Positions 33,758 through 42,352 of a stretch of 64,000 nucleotides of DNA are shown here, in pieces (position 1 is the stretch's first letter; every line of letters starts with the position of its first letter). The position numbers and the translations under genes were made by a program. The DNA comes from Mameliella sp. CS4 (GTDB lineage Bacteria > Pseudomonadota > Alphaproteobacteria > Rhodobacterales > Rhodobacteraceae): positions 1-64,000 of the forward strand of contig NZ_JAHXRQ010000013.1 in NCBI RefSeq assembly GCF_019392335.1, in the 5' to 3' direction. The notes beneath the pieces are model-generated. The model did no database searches. It worked only from the letters and a program-made list of their open reading frames with translations, and was not told the origin of the DNA.

Positions 33758-34262
33758 ATCCGCTCCCTCATCAACGCCAATATCCGCCATGTAGAAATTC
33801 CTCAGATATCTGGCACCCCTGCGGGCAGCCATTAAAGCAAGCCGCGACCGTTGTCACGTCACATTAGCGTCTTTCCTCGGCCGATTTGCGGCTGCCCCTG
33901 GGTAACTTTGTGACAAGCTTGGGGCGCCCGGGCCAAGCCCCTCTCCGGACAGGATTTCCGGCGCGACCTACCCGCACCGGTGCCCGGAACCACGCCGGGC
34001 GGGCGCGACCGGTGCACGCTGAAAACGCGGCTCCGGGGACCTGCCGAACTCGGCCCCACGCGCCTTGACATGGACCTGACCCAAACGACAGCGGCGCCTG
34101 TGACCCTGTCCGTCTGGACAGTGCCGTCCAGCCGAGTCCCCTCCCTCGCCTTGAAGCAAGGACGGCGCCGTGACGCCACGGATGGGCGCCGGTGCTGCAC
34201 TTGCAAAGGCGCCCGCCCCGCACTACCCCTCTGACGACAGGTTAAAGCAAAAAGGTCGCGCC
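33758..34262. other. 505-bp gene-free region between dksA and the MoxR gene
   Basis: The open frames here lack ribosome sites and family features and contradict one another on both strands. A TTGACA hexamer at 34065-34070 lacks a good minus-10 partner. A small hairpin CTGTCC-GTCT-GGACAG lies at 34106-34121. The region must hold the divergent promoters of dksA and moxR; nothing more can be supported. Confidence 0.5.
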
Positions 34263-35102
34263 ATGCGTTTCGAAGGCACCGAGGAGTACGTCTCTACCGA
34301 TGATCTGACAATGGCGGTGAACGCGGCGGTGACGCTGGAACGCCCCCTGCTGGTCAAGGGAGAGCCCGGCACCGGCAAGACGGAGCTGGCGCGCCAGGTC
34401 TCCAAGGCGCTGGGGCTGCCGATGCTGGAATGGGCGGTGAAATCCACCACCAAGGCGCAGCAGGGCCTGTATGAATACGATGCCGTCAGCCGCCTGCGCG
34501 ACAGCCAGCTTGGCGACGAGCGCGTGAACGACGTGGCCAATTACATCCGCAAGGGCAAGCTGTGGCAGGCCTTTGAGGCCGAAGGCAAGGTCGTGCTGCT
34601 GATCGACGAGATCGACAAGGCGGACATCGAGTTCCCCAACGACCTTTTGCAGGAACTCGACAAGATGGAGTTCCACGTCTACGAAACCGGCGCGACGGTG
34701 CGCGCGAAACAGCGCCCTATCGTCATCATCACCTCGAACAATGAAAAAGAACTGCCCGACGCCTTTCTGCGCCGCTGCTTTTTCCACTACATCAAGTTTC
34801 CCGACACCGAGACCCTGCGCAAGATCGTCGAGGTCCATCACCCGGGCATCAAGCCCGCGCTGCTGACCACGGCCCTGACCCAGTTCTACGAGCTGCGCGA
34901 CCAGCCGGGCCTGAAGAAGAAGCCCTCGACCTCCGAGGTGCTGGACTGGCTCAAACTGCTGCTGGCCGAGGATCTGGACGCCGAAGACCTGAAACGCGAG
35001 GGCGCCAGCGCCCTACCGAAACTGCATGGCGCGCTGCTCAAGAACGAGCAGGATGTGCATCTGTTCGAACGGCTGGCCTTCATGGCGCGGCGCCAGCGCT
35101 GA
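34263..35102 (+). CDS. MoxR-type AAA+ ATPase
   Basis: The 279-residue protein has Walker A GEPGTGKTELARQ (residues about 38-50), Walker B VVLLIDEIDKAD, sensor 1 VIITSNNEKELPDAFLRRC with the arginine finger, and the MoxR C-terminal lid. MoxR ATPases act with VWA-domain proteins as metal-insertion or maturation chaperones. The likely partner, a CoxE-like VWA protein, lies 4.6 kb downstream on the same strand, with six unrelated genes between. ATG 34263 follows AAAGCAAAAAGG. A GC-rich hairpin closes the gene. Confidence 0.9.
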   Translation: MRFEGTEEYVSTDDLTMAVNAAVTLERPLLVKGEPGTGKTELARQVSKALGLPMLEWAVKSTTKAQQGLYEYDAVSRLRDSQLGDERVNDVANYIRKGKLWQAFEAEGKVVLLIDEIDKADIEFPNDLLQELDKMEFHVYETGATVRAKQRPIVIITSNNEKELPDAFLRRCFFHYIKFPDTETLRKIVEVHHPGIKPALLTTALTQFYELRDQPGLKKKPSTSEVLDWLKLLLAEDLDAEDLKREGASALPKLHGALLKNEQDVHLFERLAFMARRQR

Positions 35103-35111
35103 GGCGGTCTT

Positions 35112-35133
35112 GCCCCGGCCAATCTGCCGGGGC
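35112..35133 (+). terminator. Terminator-like hairpin after the MoxR gene
   Basis: GCCCCGGC (35112-35119), six-base loop, GCCGGGGC (35126-35133), followed by TT. The stem is strong and the T-run weak, so efficiency is uncertain. Confidence 0.45.
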
Positions 35134-35201
35134 TTGATCCTGACCAATTTACTCAGGACTGTTTTCGGCGTATGCGACGACCCAAGCCAATAGGAGTCGT
35201 C

Positions 35202-36353
35202 ATGCCCAGCTTTCGCTTGTCCGTTCTTGCCGCCCTGACCCTGGGTGTAAGCGCCCTTGGGGCCGTGGTTTCCGGCGATGGCCCCAAGGCGCCGCAGACA
35301 GAGGCAGAGCTTGGCGCGCTGCTGTTTCATGACGTGAACCTATCGGCCAACCGGACTCAATCCTGCGCCAGTTGCCACGATCCCGCCACCGGCTTTGCCG
35401 ATCCGCGCGGCATGGCCTCTCTTGGGGACGACGGTCTGTCGCTTGGCGACCGGAACGCGCCGACGGCCAGCTATGCCGCCCTTTCGCCCGCCTTTCACCG
35501 CGATGCCGAGGGCAAATGGAAAGGCGGGCAGTTCCTTGATGGCCGCGCGGCGACGCTGGCCGACCAGGCGGGCGGCCCGCCCTTGAACCCGATCGAGATG
35601 GGGATGCCCGACAAGGCGGCGGTCGTGGACCGCCTGCGCGAGGACCCAGCCTACGCGGCGGCCTTTCCGGACCTGTTCGGTGCCGGGATCTGGCAGGATC
35701 CCGAGGCGGCTTTTGCGGCCATGACACAGGCCATCGCCGCCTTCGAGGAAACCGAGGCCTTTGCCCCTTTCGATTCCAGGTACGACCGCTTTCTGCGGGG
35801 CGAGGTGGAATTGACGCCGCAGGAAGAGCTGGGACGGCTGCTGTTCTTTTCGCAGCAGTTCACCAACTGCAATCTTTGCCACCAGGTCGGGCGCGGCCAG
35901 ATGGACAAGCATGAGACCTTTACCGACTACCGCTATCACAACATCGGCGTGCCGCAGAATGCCGAACTGCGGGCCCTGAACGGCGCCCCGCCGGACCAGG
36001 TGGACAACGGGTTGCTGGACAACCCGGCGGTGACGGATCCGGGCGAGCGGGGCAAGTTCCGCACGCCCACCCTGCGCAACGTGGCCGTGACCGGCCCCTA
36101 CATGCACAACGGCGTCTTCCAGGACCTGCGGACGGTGATCCTGTTCTACAACCGCTACAACAGCAAGTCCGCCGCACGGCAGATCAATCCGGAAACCGGC
36201 GCCCCCTTTGGTCCGCCGCCGGTCGCCGGAACGCTGGCACAAAAGGAGCTGACCCACGGCCCGGCGCTGGACGATGAACGCATCGATGCGCTGGTGGCTT
36301 TCCTGAAAACGCTGACCGATGCGCGGTACGAGCATCTTTTGACAGCGGACTGA
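35202..36353 (+). CDS. Periplasmic di-haem cytochrome c peroxidase/MauG family protein
   Basis: The 383-residue protein has an N-terminal signal (LSVLAALTLGVSALGAVV) and two c-type haem motifs: CASCH near residue 60 and CNLCH near residue 225. Conserved family segments are LGALLFHDVNLSANRTQSCASCH, FLDGRAATLADQA, NPIEMG, and FRTPTLRNVAVTGPYMHNGVFQDL with the methionine ligand region. Such proteins reduce hydrogen peroxide or modify protein side chains (MauG). A GGAG site precedes ATG 35202. No dedicated electron donor is adjacent. Confidence 0.88.
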   Translation: MPSFRLSVLAALTLGVSALGAVVSGDGPKAPQTEAELGALLFHDVNLSANRTQSCASCHDPATGFADPRGMASLGDDGLSLGDRNAPTASYAALSPAFHRDAEGKWKGGQFLDGRAATLADQAGGPPLNPIEMGMPDKAAVVDRLREDPAYAAAFPDLFGAGIWQDPEAAFAAMTQAIAAFEETEAFAPFDSRYDRFLRGEVELTPQEELGRLLFFSQQFTNCNLCHQVGRGQMDKHETFTDYRYHNIGVPQNAELRALNGAPPDQVDNGLLDNPAVTDPGERGKFRTPTLRNVAVTGPYMHNGVFQDLRTVILFYNRYNSKSAARQINPETGAPFGPPPVAGTLAQKELTHGPALDDERIDALVAFLKTLTDARYEHLLTAD

Positions 36354-36432
36354 CGTCGGCGCCGGGCCCGGCGGTGCCTTGCACCCGGCGGCCCGGCATG
36401 CTCTGTCCCGAGGGACAAAGACGGACGGCCCC

Positions 36433-37335
36433 ATGCTCCAGATCCTGACCCATGACATCCTGCCGGTCTTCTCGATGCTGGCCCTGGGTTTTGTGCTGGG
36501 CCGTCTCGACAAGGTCAGCAAGACCGAGGCGGGCGCGATCAATCGGATCGCCTTTCTGATCCTGCAACCGGCGCTGATCTTTCCGCTGATCTCGGCGCTG
36601 GACTGGTCGTCCTTTCGGGTGGGCGCGCTGGCGGGTTATGCCGCCTCACAGGTGGCGCTGTTCCTGCTGACTTTTGCGATCTGCCGCCTGCTGTTCCGGC
36701 GCGAGCTGCTGGAGTCCTGGTTGCTGGCGATGGCCACGATCTTCGTCAACACGCTGCTCTATATCTGGCCGATCAGCTTTCTGATCTATGGCGAGGCCGC
36801 CGCCCTGCCGGTCACCGCCATCGTGGCCTGGGACGCGGCGATCAGCTTTGCCTTCTTCATCGTGACGACCGATCTCATGGCCAACCGGGGCGCCGGTCCC
36901 GGCCCGGCGCTGCGGCGCATCGCGGCCAACCCGGTGCTGATTGCCATCGCGCTTGGCATGGTGGTCAATGTCACCGGCTTGCCGGTGGCAGAGCCGATCC
37001 TGACCGCGATGGGCTTTGCCGGAGCCGGAGCCGCGCCGCTGACCCTCTTTGCGCTGGGGGTGATCCTGTCTGGCCACGCGCTGAGGCCGACGCCGCTGGT
37101 GGCCACGGTCTCGGCGTTGAAACTCCTGGCCTTCCCGGCGCTGGTTGCAGGCGCCGTCTGGGCCATAGCGCCACCCGAGGCCTGGCAGACCCTGTTCACC
37201 CTGACCGCCGCCGGCCCGTCCGGCGCAATGGCCTTTGCGCTGGCGTTGCTTTATGGCGTGCGTACGGATGCCATCGCGCCGGTCATCATCTGGACCAGCG
37301 TCCTGTCGCTGTTTTCTCTGGCCTCGCTGGCCTGA
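36433..37335 (+). CDS. AEC family (auxin efflux carrier-like) transporter
   Basis: The 300-residue protein has about ten membrane helices in the 5+5 arrangement of the AEC family, beginning ILPVFSMLALGFVLGRLDKVSK, with NRIAFLILQPALIFPLI in helix 2 and FALGVILSGHAL in the second half. Bacterial AEC carriers export or import organic acids such as malate or malonate; the substrate is unknown here. ATG 36433 is chosen by family alignment; the frame is open 18 codons upstream. It follows the peroxidase by 80 bp and may be read from the same transcript. Confidence 0.85.
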   Translation: MLQILTHDILPVFSMLALGFVLGRLDKVSKTEAGAINRIAFLILQPALIFPLISALDWSSFRVGALAGYAASQVALFLLTFAICRLLFRRELLESWLLAMATIFVNTLLYIWPISFLIYGEAAALPVTAIVAWDAAISFAFFIVTTDLMANRGAGPGPALRRIAANPVLIAIALGMVVNVTGLPVAEPILTAMGFAGAGAAPLTLFALGVILSGHALRPTPLVATVSALKLLAFPALVAGAVWAIAPPEAWQTLFTLTAAGPSGAMAFALALLYGVRTDAIAPVIIWTSVLSLFSLASLA

Positions 37336-37474
37336 ATTGCCCCAAAACCGCCATTCTTGACCGGGCGGCGGAGGCACCAACAGGCGCAAACAGTGGCAAT
37401 TCGGACTCACCCGATTGGATGAATCCCCTTTAAATTAAAGATTTCTCAATCACCTTCCCGAAATCGGGAAAAAA

Positions 37475-37483
37475 TTATCCACA
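37475..37483 (+). promoter_or_regulatory. Perfect DnaA-type box in an AT-rich intergenic stretch
   Basis: TTATCCACA, preceded by AAAAA and a TTCCCG-AAAT-CGGGAA palindrome (37456-37471). The surrounding 60 bp are the most AT-rich of the 34-44 kb region. A single box is not an origin; it may be a titration or regulatory site, or chance. Confidence 0.35.
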
Positions 37484-37602
37484 GGCCGGCATAGAACTGG
37501 GCAGAAACCAAGGTTTTGCCCTATAGTGATCCCACAGAGGACAAAAAATCCAAGGATGTCTTAGAGCATCCGCACGGAACACAAAGCAGGCAGGCTTCAA
37601 AA

Positions 37603-38058
37603 GTGTCCCCAAATACGGCTCTCACGGTGCGCCCCCTGGCCGCCGCGGACGAACCGGCGTGGCGTGAGCTCTGGACGGCCTATCTGGCCTTCTACGAAAG
37701 CTCCGTTCCCGAACCGGTCTATGCGTCCACCTTCGCACGCCTTCTGGGCGACGATCCGCGCGACTACAACGCCCTGGTCGCGGAGCTTGACGGCAGGCTG
37801 GTCGGCCTGACGCACTACCTGTTTCACCGGCACGCCTGGAAGATCGAAGAGGTCTGCTACCTGCAGGATCTTTACGCGGTCCCGGATGTGCGCGGTCAGG
37901 GCATCGGTCGCGCGCTGATCCAGGGCGTCTACGACGAGGCCGACGCCTATGGCGCCGCAACGGTCTATTGGCTGACGCAGGAGTTCAACACCACGGCCCG
38001 CCAGCTTTACGACCGGATCGGGACGCTGACGCCCTTCATCAAGTACCAGAGGACGTGA
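37603..38058 (+). CDS. GNAT family N-acetyltransferase
   Basis: The 151-residue protein matches GNAT enzymes: TVRPLAAADEPAWRELWTAYLAFYESS at the start, then the acetyl-CoA signature LQDLYAVPDVRGQGIGRALIQGVYDEA and YWLTQEFNTTARQLYDRIG. The start is uncertain. GTG 37603 begins just before the fold; a TTG at 37516 would add 29 polar residues. The GNAT stop overlaps the DUF2927 start (TGATG), so the two genes are coupled. The substrate is unknown; the group resembles diamine or amino-acid acetylases. Confidence 0.83.
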   Translation: MSPNTALTVRPLAAADEPAWRELWTAYLAFYESSVPEPVYASTFARLLGDDPRDYNALVAELDGRLVGLTHYLFHRHAWKIEEVCYLQDLYAVPDVRGQGIGRALIQGVYDEADAYGAATVYWLTQEFNTTARQLYDRIGTLTPFIKYQRT

Positions 38059-39443
38059 TGCGCAGATCCCGACGCCTCATGCTCCCGCTCTACCTGCTGT
38101 TGGGCGCCTGCATGCCGGCGACGCCGACCGACACCGCCGCCACCCGCGCGGCGGTCGACGGGGCCAGCAGCCTGCCCCCGATGAAAAGCTTTGCCGCGCC
38201 GCGCCCGCAAGCGCCCTTGGCCTCCAACCAGGACGTGGCACGGGATTTCCTCGACCTGGCCTTTACGCTTGAATCAGGCCGTCCGCTGCAAAGCCTGACC
38301 CGGTTCGACACGCCAATCACCGTCCGCGTCACCGGCGCGCCCCCGGCCTCGCTGGCCCCGGACCTGCGCCGCCTGCTGCACCGTCTACGGTCAGAGGCCG
38401 GCATCGACATCGCGCTCAGCGGCGACCCGCAGGCCAATATCACCGTGCAGGCCGTCAGCCGGGCCGAGATCCGCGCCGCCCTGCCCCAGGCCGCCTGTTT
38501 CGTGGTGCCCAACGTCTCATCGCTGGCGGAATATCGCAGCAAGCGCCGGTCACGCGCCGTTAGCTGGACGACGCTGAAACGGCGCGAACGTCTGGCGATC
38601 TTCCTGCCCAACGACGCCTCGCCGCAGGAAGTCCGCGACTGCCTGCACGAGGAACTGGCCCAGGCCATCGGCCCTCTGAACGATCTCTATCGTCTGCCCG
38701 ACAGCGTGTTCAACGACGACAACGTGCACACGGTCCTGACCGGCTACGACATGATGATCCTGCGCGTCTACTACGACCCGGCGCTGCGCACCGGCATGAC
38801 GCGGCGCGAGGTTGCCGACCGTCTGCCCGCCATCCTGGCGCGGGTGAACCCGCGCGGTCAGGGGATCATCCCGCAGCGGCTGGCGAAAACCCCAAGGGTC
38901 TGGATCGACTCGGTGCAGACCGCGCTCGGCCCCGGCGCCAACCCGGCACAGCGCCGCGCCGCCGCCATCGAGGCGCTGCAGGTTGCCTCGGCGATGGGCT
39001 GGACGGATCACCGCCGGGCCTTTTCCCACTATGCGATGGGGCGCCTGTTGCAAGCCACCGACCCGCAGGCGGCGCAGGATCAATTCGTTCTTGCACAACG
39101 CTACTTTGGCCACCGCCGGGACACCGCGCTGCACCGTGCCTATGTCGCCTCTCAACTGGGGGCCTATGCCATCGCCTCCGGCAACCCCGACCAGGCGCTG
39201 GCCCTGATCGGCCCGCATCTGGACACCGCCGCCCGGCATGAAAACGCAGCCCTGCTGGCGACCCTGCTGATGCTGCGGGCCGAGGCGCTGGAACTGTCGG
39301 GACGAGTCGCCGAGGGCCGCAGCGTCCGGGTGGACTCGCTTGGCTGGGCGCGATACGGGTTCGGCTCTGATTGGGCGGTGCGCGCGAAACTGCGCGAGAT
39401 CGGATCGCTCAATCCCGCGAGGCAGGGACAAGGGACGCTATGA
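38058..39443 (+). CDS. DUF2927 lipoprotein
   Basis: The 461-residue protein starts with a lipoprotein signal (MLPLYLLLGAC, lipobox cysteine near residue 18). The DUF2927 region covers about residues 55-280, with LTRFDTPITVRV, CFVVPN, and the histidine-glutamate segment RDCLHEELAQAIGPLNDLYRLPDSVFNDDNVHTVLTGYDMMILRVYYDP, which looks like a metallopeptidase-type HE-x-x-Q signature. The C-terminal 150 residues are TPR-like helices (SHYAMGRLLQATDPQAAQDQF...). It is probably an envelope protein of unknown role. It overlaps the GNAT gene by TGATG and the next small gene by ATGA. Confidence 0.85.
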   Translation: MRRSRRLMLPLYLLLGACMPATPTDTAATRAAVDGASSLPPMKSFAAPRPQAPLASNQDVARDFLDLAFTLESGRPLQSLTRFDTPITVRVTGAPPASLAPDLRRLLHRLRSEAGIDIALSGDPQANITVQAVSRAEIRAALPQAACFVVPNVSSLAEYRSKRRSRAVSWTTLKRRERLAIFLPNDASPQEVRDCLHEELAQAIGPLNDLYRLPDSVFNDDNVHTVLTGYDMMILRVYYDPALRTGMTRREVADRLPAILARVNPRGQGIIPQRLAKTPRVWIDSVQTALGPGANPAQRRAAAIEALQVASAMGWTDHRRAFSHYAMGRLLQATDPQAAQDQFVLAQRYFGHRRDTALHRAYVASQLGAYAIASGNPDQALALIGPHLDTAARHENAALLATLLMLRAEALELSGRVAEGRSVRVDSLGWARYGFGSDWAVRAKLREIGSLNPARQGQGTL

Positions 39444-39610
39444 TCGTGATCCTCGGGGCGCTTCTGGGCGCCATCATCGGCGGAACGACCGCCAAACGGC
39501 GCAAGGGCAACTGGGCCGACATCGCGCAATACGCGGTGATCTATGCCATCGCCTTCGCCCTGCTGGGGCTGGTTGTGACCATCGCACTGGAAAAGTCCCT
39601 GCTGGGCTGA
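39440..39610 (+). CDS. Small membrane protein, two transmembrane segments
   Basis: The 56-residue protein has a glycine-rich first helix (MIVILGALLGAIIGGTTAKRR) and a second helix (YAVIYAIAFALLGLVVTIAL), with a basic loop between. The GxxxG-like first helix suggests helix packing or oligomerisation. No function is known. The ATG overlaps the DUF2927 stop (ATGA) and has AAGGGAC upstream, so the gene is coupled to the lipoprotein gene. Confidence 0.75.
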   Translation: MIVILGALLGAIIGGTTAKRRKGNWADIAQYAVIYAIAFALLGLVVTIALEKSLLG

Positions 39611-39721
39611 GGCATCGGCGGAAGCGTCCGGGCAATGGCCAAGATGACGGGCCCTGCGGGCGATCGACCTGCCGTGATGTCGCCCATTTTCATGCCCGGC
39701 AAATCGGGATAGCGTCGCGCC

Positions 39722-40903
39722 ATGTTCGTACCCTTCTTCGAAACCCTTCGGAAATCCGGCGTGCCCGTCACGCTGCGAGAATACCTGACCTTTCTCGAAG
39801 GTCTGCGCGCCGGGCTGGCGACCTATGATGTCGAGTCCTTCTACTTTCTGGCGCGCAGCGCGATGGTCAAGGACGAGCGCCATCTCGACCGGTTCGACCG
39901 CGCCTTTGCAACCGCCTTCAAGGGGTTGGAGCAGATCAGCGCCGAAGAGGTCTTCGAGGCGATCAACCTGCCCGCCGACTGGCTGAAGAAACAGGCCGAA
40001 AAGCACCTGACCGAGGAAGAGCGCGCGCAGATCGAGGCGCTTGGCGGGTTCGATAAGCTGATGGAGACGCTCAAAGAGCGGCTCAAGGAACAGCAGGGGC
40101 GCCACCAGGGCGGCAACAAGTGGATCGGCACCGCCGGCACCTCGCCTTTCGGCGCCTATGGCTACAACCCCGAGGGCGTGCGCATCGGCCAGGACGAATC
40201 CCGCCACCAGCGGGCGGTCAAGGTCTGGGACAAGCGCGAGTTCCGCAACCTGGATGACAGCGTCGAGCTTGGCACGCGCAACATCAAGGTGGCGCTGAAA
40301 CGGCTGCGGCGCTGGGTGCGCCAGGGCGCTGACGAAGAGCTGGACCTGAACGGCACCATCCGCGCCACTGCGGAACATGGCTATCTTGACGTGGTCACCC
40401 GTCCCGAACGGCACAATGCGGTCAAGGTGCTGCTGTTTCTGGACGTTGGCGGCTCGATGGACCCGTTCATCAAAGTGGTCGAAGAGCTATTCTCGGCCGC
40501 GCGGTCAGAGTTCAAGCACCTCGAACACTACTATTTCCACAACTGCCTGTATGAAGGTGTCTGGCGCGACAACGCCCGGCGGTATGACCAGCAGACGCCG
40601 ACCTGGGAGGTGCTGAACACCTACGGGCCGGACTACAAGTGCATCTTTGTCGGCGACGCCTCCATGTCGCCCTACGAGGTGGCCTATCCCGGCGGCGCCA
40701 ATGAGCATTGGAACGCCGAGGCTGGGCAAGTCTGGCTGCAGCGGGCACGCGACCAGTGGCACGATCACCTCTGGATCAACCCGGTGCCCGAGAAACACTG
40801 GCAGTATACCCAGTCAATCACCATGATCCGCGAGATCTTCGAGGACCGCATGGTGCCGATGACGCTGGAAGGGATCGACCGGGGGGTCCGCCTGCTGGGC
40901 TGA
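39722..40903 (+). CDS. VWA domain protein (CoxE-like), partner of MoxR ATPase
   Basis: The 393-residue protein matches the CoxE-like VWA family: N-terminal FVPFFETLRKSGVPVTLREYLTFLEGL, a charged middle with RRWVRQGADEELDLNGTIRATAEHGYLDVV, and the C-terminal VWA domain with the MIDAS motif LLFLDVGGSMD (D-x-G-x-S) and later FVGDASMSPYE. The second Ser of the usual DxSxS is a Gly-Ser variant. Together with a MoxR ATPase it should form a chaperone or metal-insertion machine; the matching MoxR is 4.6 kb upstream. No strong ribosome site is seen before the ATG. Confidence 0.88.
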   Translation: MFVPFFETLRKSGVPVTLREYLTFLEGLRAGLATYDVESFYFLARSAMVKDERHLDRFDRAFATAFKGLEQISAEEVFEAINLPADWLKKQAEKHLTEEERAQIEALGGFDKLMETLKERLKEQQGRHQGGNKWIGTAGTSPFGAYGYNPEGVRIGQDESRHQRAVKVWDKREFRNLDDSVELGTRNIKVALKRLRRWVRQGADEELDLNGTIRATAEHGYLDVVTRPERHNAVKVLLFLDVGGSMDPFIKVVEELFSAARSEFKHLEHYYFHNCLYEGVWRDNARRYDQQTPTWEVLNTYGPDYKCIFVGDASMSPYEVAYPGGANEHWNAEAGQVWLQRARDQWHDHLWINPVPEKHWQYTQSITMIREIFEDRMVPMTLEGIDRGVRLLG

Positions 40904-40925
40904 CGTTCAGGCCCCGAGAGACGCA

Positions 40926-40946
40926 GTCCCGGGCTTGACCCGGGAC
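40926..40946. repeat. GTCCCGGG palindrome (bidirectional terminator/REP-like)
   Basis: GTCCCGGG-CTTGA-CCCGGGAC is an 8-bp perfect inverted repeat between two converging genes. The same CCGGG-cTTGA-type hairpin is dispersed in many alphaproteobacterial intergenic regions. It probably ends transcription on both strands. Confidence 0.7.
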
Positions 40947-40974
40947 CTCTTCTGTCCAACCTGTCGAAGCTGGC

Positions 40975-42045
40975 TCACTGCTGCACCAGTCCCCGTGCCG
41001 CGCGCAACGTGCCGGGGCCGACCTTGGCATCCAGCGCGCCGTCATACAGCCCGCGTTCCTGCAGGATGCGCTGGAAGGCCAGCGCCGTATCGCGATCCCA
41101 TGCGACGGCACGGCCATCCACCCGGCCCCGGATCTCGTTGACCGAGACCTGACCCGATTCCAGCGCCTGGACGTAAAGCGACGCCGCCTGCTCGGGGTCG
41201 TACGCCACCCCTTCGCCCCGCTCATGAAGGAAGCCAAGCGCGTTGATCGCCGCCGGATCGCCGCCCTGCGCCGATCGCCGGATCAGCGCCGCGCGCTGCG
41301 CAGGGTCGGTGACCGGACCATCCTCGGAATAAAGTTGTGACAGGGCGCGCGCCGCATCCTCGTTGCCTTGCTTCGAGGCAAGCTCCAGCATTTCGGCCGC
41401 CTTGACCACGTCCGGCAGGCCCAGTTCCTCGGCCAGGGCACGCGGCAGGCTGCGCGGGTTCATATAGATCGAGGCCAGGCGCAGCTGGGCAAAATGATAC
41501 CCCGCATCCGCGCTCTCCTGCAGCAGGTCGACCATCTGGCGGAAGTCACGCGATGTGCCGCGCCCCAGCCCGCTCATCATCGCCAGCGTCGCCTTGGCGG
41601 GCAAATCGCCCGCATCCGCAGCCGCGCGATATTCGGCAATGGCCCGATCCAGATCCTCGGGCACGTCGCCGGTGCCAAAGTTGAAATAATCGCCCAGCTT
41701 GGTGCGCGCTGCGGCCACCCCCGCCTCTGCGGCCAGTCCGAAGGTTTCCAGGGCAAGGGCATGTTCGCCATCGGCCTGCATCAGCACCGCGACCTGGAAC
41801 AGCGCATCCGGGTCGGGGTTTGCGCCGATGACCGCCCGTTCGCAGGCTGCCCGGGCCGAGCGCAACGCGCGGAAGTAGTCACTGACCGCCTGTTTGCTCA
41901 CCGGCGCCTCGGCCGTGGCCGGGCCGGCCAACTCGCGGCAAAGCCTGGCGGCCTCTTCGGCCCCTTCAGCCTGGGCCGGAGCCGCCAGCGGCATCAGCGC
42001 CGCAGCAAGAATCACTTTTGCAAGATCTCGTGTCGAACGGATCAT
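40975..42045 (-). CDS. Secreted Sel1-repeat protein with C-terminal peptidoglycan-binding-like segment
   Basis: The 356-residue protein has a signal peptide (VILAAALMPLAAPAQA). Sel1-like repeats cover about residues 60-270 (for example LFQVAVLMQADGEHALALETFGLAAEAGVAAARTKLGDYFNFG and INALGFLHERGEGVAYDPEQAASLYVQAL). The end (DTALAFQRILQERGLYDGALDAKVGPGTLRAARGL) resembles a PG_binding_1 domain. Such proteins work at the envelope as interaction scaffolds. ATG 42045 follows AAAGGAA; the longer open frame upstream lacks signal-like sequence. It is divergent from the 510-residue envelope protein. Confidence 0.82.
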   Translation of the reverse strand: MIRSTRDLAKVILAAALMPLAAPAQAEGAEEAARLCRELAGPATAEAPVSKQAVSDYFRALRSARAACERAVIGANPDPDALFQVAVLMQADGEHALALETFGLAAEAGVAAARTKLGDYFNFGTGDVPEDLDRAIAEYRAAADAGDLPAKATLAMMSGLGRGTSRDFRQMVDLLQESADAGYHFAQLRLASIYMNPRSLPRALAEELGLPDVVKAAEMLELASKQGNEDAARALSQLYSEDGPVTDPAQRAALIRRSAQGGDPAAINALGFLHERGEGVAYDPEQAASLYVQALESGQVSVNEIRGRVDGRAVAWDRDTALAFQRILQERGLYDGALDAKVGPGTLRAARGLVQQ

Positions 42046-42352
42046 CCGCGCGTTCCTTTCAACTTTTCGACGCAATTTTCGCAAATGACATGTGGGTTGT
42101 TGCCCAGATGCAAGTCTTCGCGGAAATCCGCCACCGGTTGCCGAAGCAGTTTGACTTAAATCCAGAGTTACTCTTTCATTCCAATTGGATGAGATCAAAC
42201 CCTATCAACGGACACATCGGTGCATGATCCGCTTTGCGGCCTTGCAGCCACAGGATGGTTGCAGGCCGGGTTGGCGAGTTCCCGCCCAAGGCGGGGTCTG
42301 CTGTGCGCATCGTCATTGTTCGCTTAACGCTTCACGACTAGGAGGCAGCGTC
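42046..42352. other. 307-bp divergent intergenic region
   Basis: This gap separates the Sel1-repeat gene from the rightward membrane protein gene. It is less GC-rich than its neighbours around 42050-42230. TTGACT at about 42151 with a weak TTTCAT 17 bp on could be a promoter for the rightward gene. No RNA gene, repeat or convincing open frame was found. Confidence 0.4.

Noticed and set aside
33859..34234. Several short frames between dksA and moxR
   Set aside because: They conflict on both strands, lack ribosome sites and show no protein-like features.
37440..37500. A replication origin in the AT-rich gap with a DnaA box
   Set aside because: Only one box, no cluster, no dnaA, dnaN, repA or parAB nearby, and the AT-rich patch is short.
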